DNA from: Kineosporia corallincola
GTDB lineage: Bacteria > Actinomycetota > Actinomycetes > Actinomycetales > Kineosporiaceae
Length of the DNA stretch: 64,000 nucleotides
Direction of reading: 5' to 3'
NCBI RefSeq assembly: GCF_018499875.1
Contig: NZ_JAHBAY010000002.1
Location: forward strand, 248,001 to 312,000
Shown: positions 59,906 through 64,000 of the stretch, in pieces
How positions within the stretch are numbered: the stretch's first letter is position 1
How the letters are laid out: each line of letters opens with the position of its first letter
Notes under the pieces: model-generated
The model's database searches: none
What the model was told of the DNA's origin: nothing
What the model saw: only the letters and a program-made list of their open reading frames with translations
Position numbers and translations under genes: made by a program

Positions 59906-60292
59906 ATGGACGGATCGAGCCTGTGCGCCCTGGCCCTGCGGATCGCGACCGGGCTGCCCGCCGCCACCAGCGGTTTCCCGTTCGGGCCGGAGACCGAGGT
60001 GTGCAAGGTCGCCGGCAAGGTGTTCCTGCTGACCGGCGACCTGCGCGGCGAGCCCCTGGTCACCCTGAAGTGCGAGCCGGAGTACAGCCTGGCCCTCCAG
60101 GAGGAGTTCACCTCGATCTTCCCCGGTTACCACATGAACAAGAAACACTGGATCTCGATCGAGGCCGGCGACGACATCACCGGCGACCTGCTCGACGAAC
60201 TGGTGCGCACGTCGTACACCCTGGTCGTCGACACCCTGCCCCGGGCGAAACGGCCGGGACTGTCGGCCCAGGCCGTCAGGGGCATCCGGTAG
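59906..60292 (+). CDS. MmcQ/YjbR-family DNA-binding-like protein
   Basis: 128 residues from ATG 59906. The pattern GFPFGPETEVCKVAGKVFLLTGDL, then VTLKCEPEYSLALQEEFTSIFPGYHMNKKHWISIE and LLDELVRTSYTLVV, is that of the MmcQ/YjbR family, a CyaY-like alpha/beta fold with proposed DNA binding. It starts 10 bp after the AraC gene and may be expressed with it. The function is not known. Confidence 0.92.
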   Translation: MDGSSLCALALRIATGLPAATSGFPFGPETEVCKVAGKVFLLTGDLRGEPLVTLKCEPEYSLALQEEFTSIFPGYHMNKKHWISIEAGDDITGDLLDELVRTSYTLVVDTLPRAKRPGLSAQAVRGIR

Positions 60293-60298
60293 GGCGGC

Positions 60299-60655
60299 TC
60301 ACGCCAGCCGGCGGGCCTGCGCCTTGGGGTTGCGGGCCCGGGTCAGCCACCACTCCTCCAGACGTACCCGCAGGAACAGCAGGAACGGCTGGGGGGACGC
60401 CCCCGGCACCAGCGCCTGCTTGCGGACGGGGACCCGCACCGCCCAGCGTTCGGGCCCTATGTCACCCGCACCGCCGTCGGCGCCCTCGGCGGACACGTCG
60501 ACCGTCAGCTCGACCAGCGGCAACCGGCCCTGCCGCGGGATCAGCTCCAGCGCACTGACCCTCAGCGACCACGGGCTGAACGGGATGCGCTGCCGGGCGT
60601 TGAGGTGCTCGACGATCTCCGCCGCGGGAAGGGGAAGTTCGTACCCGGCGTTCAT
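60299..60655 (-). CDS. Hypothetical protein
   Basis: 118 residues from ATG 60655; the frame is open to 60763 but upstream sequence looks less protein-like. MNAGYELPLPAAEIVEHLNARQRIPFSPWSLRVSALELIP suggests a compact domain; the end has LFLRVRLEEWWLTRARNPKAQARRLA. No family recognised. It is convergent with the MmcQ gene, 7 bp apart. Confidence 0.6.
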   Translation of the reverse strand: MNAGYELPLPAAEIVEHLNARQRIPFSPWSLRVSALELIPRQGRLPLVELTVDVSAEGADGGAGDIGPERWAVRVPVRKQALVPGASPQPFLLFLRVRLEEWWLTRARNPKAQARRLA

Positions 60656-60864
60656 GAGCACACGATAGGAGCGCCGGGCGGGCTCCTGCTCGGGTCCTTC
60701 GGCGCACCGATACCGGACCTTACGACCCGTTGCTGACACCCGGATCCGGGACCCGTCATCCACGTCGGGGCCGCCACCGGGCCGCCACCGGACATGCGCC
60801 CGGTCGCGTGACCGTCAAGATCACCCGCTTCACCCGGTGCCGTACCGCTCCGAAGTATCCCGTC

Positions 60865-63108
60865 ATGGGGATGGGTCCGGGCCGACGGTACACGGTGGTG
60901 TTCGCCGTCCTGGCCGCCGGTTACTGGCTGGCCCCGGAGGGCCTGGCCCGCAACGTGCTCCAGCTGCTCCTGGAGGGCACGGCAATCAGCGCACTCGCCC
61001 TGGCCGCCGCCCGGGACCGGCCGCACCGGCGGGCCTGGACGGTACTGGCGGCCGGGCTGACCTGCACCCTGCTCGGCGACGTCGGGCAGGCCTGGTACCA
61101 GCTCACCGGCGACACCGTGCCCTACCCCTCGCTCGAGGACGCCGGATACCTCAGCGGCTGCGCCCTGCTGGCCGCCGGGATCGGGCTGCTCCAGCGCGGG
61201 CGCCCCCGCGACCTGGCCGGGGTGCTGGACACGGCCGTGGTCACCGTCTCGGGCGGGCTGCTGCTGTGGCTGACCCTGGGCCGCGACCTGAACACCACCT
61301 CCACCGCGGCCACCCTGACCTCGCTGGCCTACCCGGTCGTGAACATCCTGCTGCTGGCCTGCGCCGTGTGGCTGCTGACCAGCCCACCCGGCGTGATCGC
61401 CACCGTCACCGCGCAGTGGCTCGTGCTGGCCGCCGCCGGGCAGCTGGTCGGCGACACCCTCTACGGGCTCAGCGGCGGCAACCTGACCGTGCAGAACCGC
61501 GCCGGCCTGATGCCCTACCTGGTGCTGTACGTGGCCCTGACCGGCGCCGGGCTGTCCGCGGTGCGGGCCCCCCGGCCGGCCCCGGAACCGGCCACGGCGC
61601 CGGCGTTGTCACCACTGCGGCTGATGTCGATGTACGGCGCCCTGCTGAACGTCCCGATCGTGCTGTTCGCCGACGAGATGCTGGGCCTGGACCTGACCCG
61701 GATGCCGGTGGTGATCGCCTCGGCCCTGCTGTCGGTGCTCGTGCCCGCCCGGATGTGGATGTCGATGCGCCAGCTGGAGACCTCGACCCGCCAGCGCGAC
61801 GCCTACCGCGACGACCTGGCCCACCAGGCCGCCCACGACTCGCTCACCGACCTGCCCAACCGCGCCTACCTGATGGAACAGCTCGCCGCCCTGATGCACC
61901 GGTCCCGGCGCAGCGGCAGCGAGGTCGCCCTGCTGTTCGTCGACCTGGACTTCTTCAAACGCGTCAACGACCAGCTCGGCCACGCCGCCGGCGACGAGGT
62001 GCTGCGGGTGACCGCCGAGCGGATGAAGAGCGTGCTGCGCGCCGGGGACGTGATCGGACGGCAGGGCGGCGACGAGTTCGTCGTCCTCATCGACCCTGTC
62101 CCCAGCCCGGCCGAACTGATGGACATCGCCGAGCGCCTGGTCACCGCCGTCAGCGTGCCGATCATGACCGGGGCCGGCAAGGCCTCCGTCGGCGCCAGCG
62201 TCGGCATCGCCCTGGCCCGCGACGGCGAGACCGACCCGGAGAAACTGCTCCAGGACGCCGACCTGGCCGCCTACCGGGCCAAGAGCAACGGCCGCGGGCG
62301 CGCCGAGATCTTCGACGCCGCGCTGCGCACCGAGCTGGAGGCCCGGGCCAAGCTGGAGGCCGACATCCGGGCCGGCCTGGCCACCGACGAGTTCGAGCTG
62401 CACTACCAGCCCGTGATGAGCGTGGCCACCGGCGAACTGCGCTCCTACGAGGCCCTGATCCGCTGGCGGCACCCCGAGCACGGGATGATCCCGCCGAACG
62501 ACTTCATCCCCGCCGCCGAGGAGAGCCTGCTGATCTGCGAGATCGGCCGCTGGGTCCTCGATCACGCCACCCGGCAGCTGGCCGAGTGGACCCGCCAGGA
62601 CCCGCACGGCCACGGCCACGTCACCATGGCCGTCAACATCTCCGCCCGGCACCTGGCGTCCACGTCGCTCGTCGACGAGGTGCGCCACGCCCTGGAGCAC
62701 AGCGGCCTGGACGCCGCCCGCCTGGTGCTGGAGATCACCGAGACCGTGCTGCTCGACGAGCCCACCGCGGACGCGCACCTGCGCGACCTGCGCAACCTCG
62801 GCGTCACCGTCAGTCTCGACGACTTCGGCACCGGCTACACCAGCATCGGCCAGCTCCAGAAACTCCAGGTCGACACCCTGAAGATCGACCAGTCCTTCCT
62901 GCGCTCGGACGACCCCGCCACCCAGGCCCTGGTGCAGCTGATGATCACCGCGGCCCACGCCTTCAACCTCGACGTGGTCGCCGAGGGCGTGGAGACCCAG
63001 GAACAACTCGACCGGCTCGCCACCATCGGCTGTGAACTGGCCCAGGGCTACTACCTGGGACGCCCCCAACCCGCTGCCGACACCGGGGTCGTCGCCGGCA
63101 CCGTCTAG
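60865..63108 (+). CDS. Membrane GGDEF-EAL protein (c-di-GMP turnover)
   Basis: 747 residues from ATG 60865 (GTG 60808 is possible). Residues 10-310 hold eight to ten membrane helices (for example VVFAVLAAGYWLAP, GLLLWLTLGRDL). The diguanylate cyclase domain has an intact GGDEF at 401-405 and an RAGD inhibitory site five residues before it. The phosphodiesterase domain keeps EAL at 529-531, the NxSxxxL region (VNISARHLAS), LDDFGTGYTS and the late EGVET. Both activities could work. It resembles actinobacterial CdgB/RmdB-like regulators of development. A 13-bp repeat covers the stop. Confidence 0.93.
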   Translation: MGMGPGRRYTVVFAVLAAGYWLAPEGLARNVLQLLLEGTAISALALAAARDRPHRRAWTVLAAGLTCTLLGDVGQAWYQLTGDTVPYPSLEDAGYLSGCALLAAGIGLLQRGRPRDLAGVLDTAVVTVSGGLLLWLTLGRDLNTTSTAATLTSLAYPVVNILLLACAVWLLTSPPGVIATVTAQWLVLAAAGQLVGDTLYGLSGGNLTVQNRAGLMPYLVLYVALTGAGLSAVRAPRPAPEPATAPALSPLRLMSMYGALLNVPIVLFADEMLGLDLTRMPVVIASALLSVLVPARMWMSMRQLETSTRQRDAYRDDLAHQAAHDSLTDLPNRAYLMEQLAALMHRSRRSGSEVALLFVDLDFFKRVNDQLGHAAGDEVLRVTAERMKSVLRAGDVIGRQGGDEFVVLIDPVPSPAELMDIAERLVTAVSVPIMTGAGKASVGASVGIALARDGETDPEKLLQDADLAAYRAKSNGRGRAEIFDAALRTELEARAKLEADIRAGLATDEFELHYQPVMSVATGELRSYEALIRWRHPEHGMIPPNDFIPAAEESLLICEIGRWVLDHATRQLAEWTRQDPHGHGHVTMAVNISARHLASTSLVDEVRHALEHSGLDAARLVLEITETVLLDEPTADAHLRDLRNLGVTVSLDDFGTGYTSIGQLQKLQVDTLKIDQSFLRSDDPATQALVQLMITAAHAFNLDVVAEGVETQEQLDRLATIGCELAQGYYLGRPQPAADTGVVAGTV

Positions 63109-63139
63109 TGGGACCGTCTAGTGGGACCGTCTAGTGGAA
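63101..63139. repeat. 13-bp tandem repeat over two stop codons
   Basis: CCGTCTAGTGGGA occurs at 63101-63113 and 63114-63126, with a nearly complete third copy at 63127. The TAG of the first copy ends the GGDEF-EAL gene. CTA in the third copy is the stop of the convergent DUF3500 gene. Confidence 0.85.
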
Positions 63140-64000
63140 CAGGGCCAGGTGACGCCCCAGCGCGTCGTCCCCGAAATCGTTCTCCGGGTCACGCCACACC
63201 GCGTGCACGTGGTTGGCCTCGCGCTGGGTCTGGTCCCACTCCGCCAGCAGCCCCGGCCCCTGGAGCCGGAAGTAGTGCGGGCGCCCCGGCGCCGTGCTGC
63301 CCGCCCAGGCGAAATGCACCGTGTCCAGCCGGTTCCCGGCGTACTTGGCGGCCTCCCGCCGGGCGACGGAGGCCGGCACCCGCTCCACGAACGTGCCCAG
63401 CAGCCGCCGCAGCACCTCCCGCTGCGCCCGCGCCAGCACGGCAAGGGCCGCCTGAGACGCGTCCGGCGAGCGCACCAGCTCCCCGGCCAGGTCCTCGCTC
63501 GCGCCCAGCGGCCGCAGCGACGGCCCGCCCAGCAACGGCGACGCCGCTGGGTCGGCGCCCAGGAAACTCGGCGTGCTCGCCGCCACCTGCCCGTCCAGCA
63601 CCAGGTGCTGCACCGACACGTGGTGCCCGCCGAACCGCCACGACCACGGCCCGTCCGGGCCCGGTTCGCCGAACACCCGCAGCCAGTACAGCTGCGGGTC
63701 ACGGCCGCGCTCGCGGCCCCAGTCGACCTCCCAGCCGTCGGCGCGGTCGAGCACGTTCTCCAGGCCGATGATCGTGCAGGCGGTGACGTAGCCGGCCTCG
63801 GACAGCCCGGCCGACAGCAGCCGCATCGCCAGGCCCTGCTGCCCGGGCCGCATCGCGGACAGCGGCAGGCCGCCGTGGTCGGTGGGCGTGTCGTACCAGC
63901 GGTGACGTTCTTCCTGCATCCGCTGCTGGGCCTGCCCGTCCGAGGGCCACGGGGTCAGCGCCCGCGCGCGCTGGGCGGGGTTCAGGCTGTCCAGCCAGTC
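63131..64000 (-). CDS. DUF3500-domain protein (partial, start outside window)
   Basis: The frame is open to the window edge; 289 residues are visible. It begins DWLDSLNPAQRARALTPWPSD, continues HRWYDTPTDHGGLPLSAMRPGQQGLAMRLLSAGLSEAGY and has WSWRFGGHHVSVQHLVLDG, the hallmark of DUF3500 (W-x-F-G-G-H-H-x-S). Late blocks HFAWAGSTAPGRPHYFRLQGP and ANHVHAVWRDPENDFG agree. The family is widespread and uncharacterised; the conserved His and Asp suggest metal binding. Near-complete except for the N-terminal residues. Confidence 0.9.
   Translation of the reverse strand, partial: DWLDSLNPAQRARALTPWPSDGQAQQRMQEERHRWYDTPTDHGGLPLSAMRPGQQGLAMRLLSAGLSEAGYVTACTIIGLENVLDRADGWEVDWGRERGRDPQLYWLRVFGEPGPDGPWSWRFGGHHVSVQHLVLDGQVAASTPSFLGADPAASPLLGGPSLRPLGASEDLAGELVRSPDASQAALAVLARAQREVLRRLLGTFVERVPASVARREAAKYAGNRLDTVHFAWAGSTAPGRPHYFRLQGPGLLAEWDQTQREANHVHAVWRDPENDFGDDALGRHLALFH

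Noticed and set aside
1..64000. CRISPR arrays, rRNA, tRNA genes or intact insertion sequences
   Set aside because: No regularly spaced 25-40 bp repeats, no rRNA signature stretches, no tRNA cloverleaf and no transposase family motif were recognised by eye.

Overview
The window is high-GC DNA from an actinobacterium. Supporting signs are the strong G/C preference at third codon positions, many GTG starts, an IdeR/DtxR-type iron box, DUF397, DUF3152, DUF6458 and TNT-domain proteins, and a PknB-like receptor kinase. A methyl-accepting chemotaxis protein and a GGDEF-EAL protein suggest a motile mycelial or spore-motile group such as Kineosporiaceae or Actinoplanes relatives; this placement is an inference. 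No rRNA, tRNA, CRISPR array or intact insertion sequence was found.

Layout. 0-7 kb: the tail of an acetyltransferase, an SRPBCC protein, a membrane protein, a Bcr/CflA-type exporter with a divergent MarR regulator and a palindromic operator, an epimerase, an Ntn-hydrolase-like protein and a secreted protein. 7-11 kb: a four-gene siderophore/haem-type ABC importer behind an iron box. 11-17.8 kb: a methyltransferase coupled to an APH-like kinase, DUF4265, a coiled-coil protein, an M1 aminopeptidase and an S66 LD-carboxypeptidase-like protein. 18.3-20.5 kb: an ArsR-MFS operon. 20.7-23.2 kb: a decayed patch with remnants of a repeated Ig-like domain and almost no genes. 23.2-26 kb: a cobalamin riboswitch followed by the anaerobic class III ribonucleotide reductase pair nrdD-nrdG, so that lack of B12 should raise anaerobic dNTP synthesis.

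26-41.6 kb: a DUF3152 protein and a chemotaxis receptor, then an accessory region. This region holds a histidine-phosphatase-like protein, an orphan DarG-like macro domain, two complete tyrosine recombinases and one C-terminally incomplete recombinase, a BrnT-like toxin-antitoxin candidate, a MarR/azoreductase pair with two mirror-image operators, an orphan winged-helix regulator, a SMI1-HEAT protein and three Nudix hydrolases. The incomplete recombinase is bracketed by direct repeats that carry a short motif (GATAACAGGCT on one strand). That motif recurs at least seven times across the window, always between genes.

41.9-64 kb: mostly chromosomal housekeeping and regulation. It contains LysR/MFS, DUF397, a two-component system flanked by two DUF1996 secreted proteins, a secreted TNT-domain protein, a PknB-like kinase, trmB, a MerR/SDR pair with a textbook 19-bp-spacer promoter, an AraC/VOC pair, a GGDEF-EAL protein and the 3' part of a DUF3500 protein. 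Long perfect hairpins close many convergent gene pairs.
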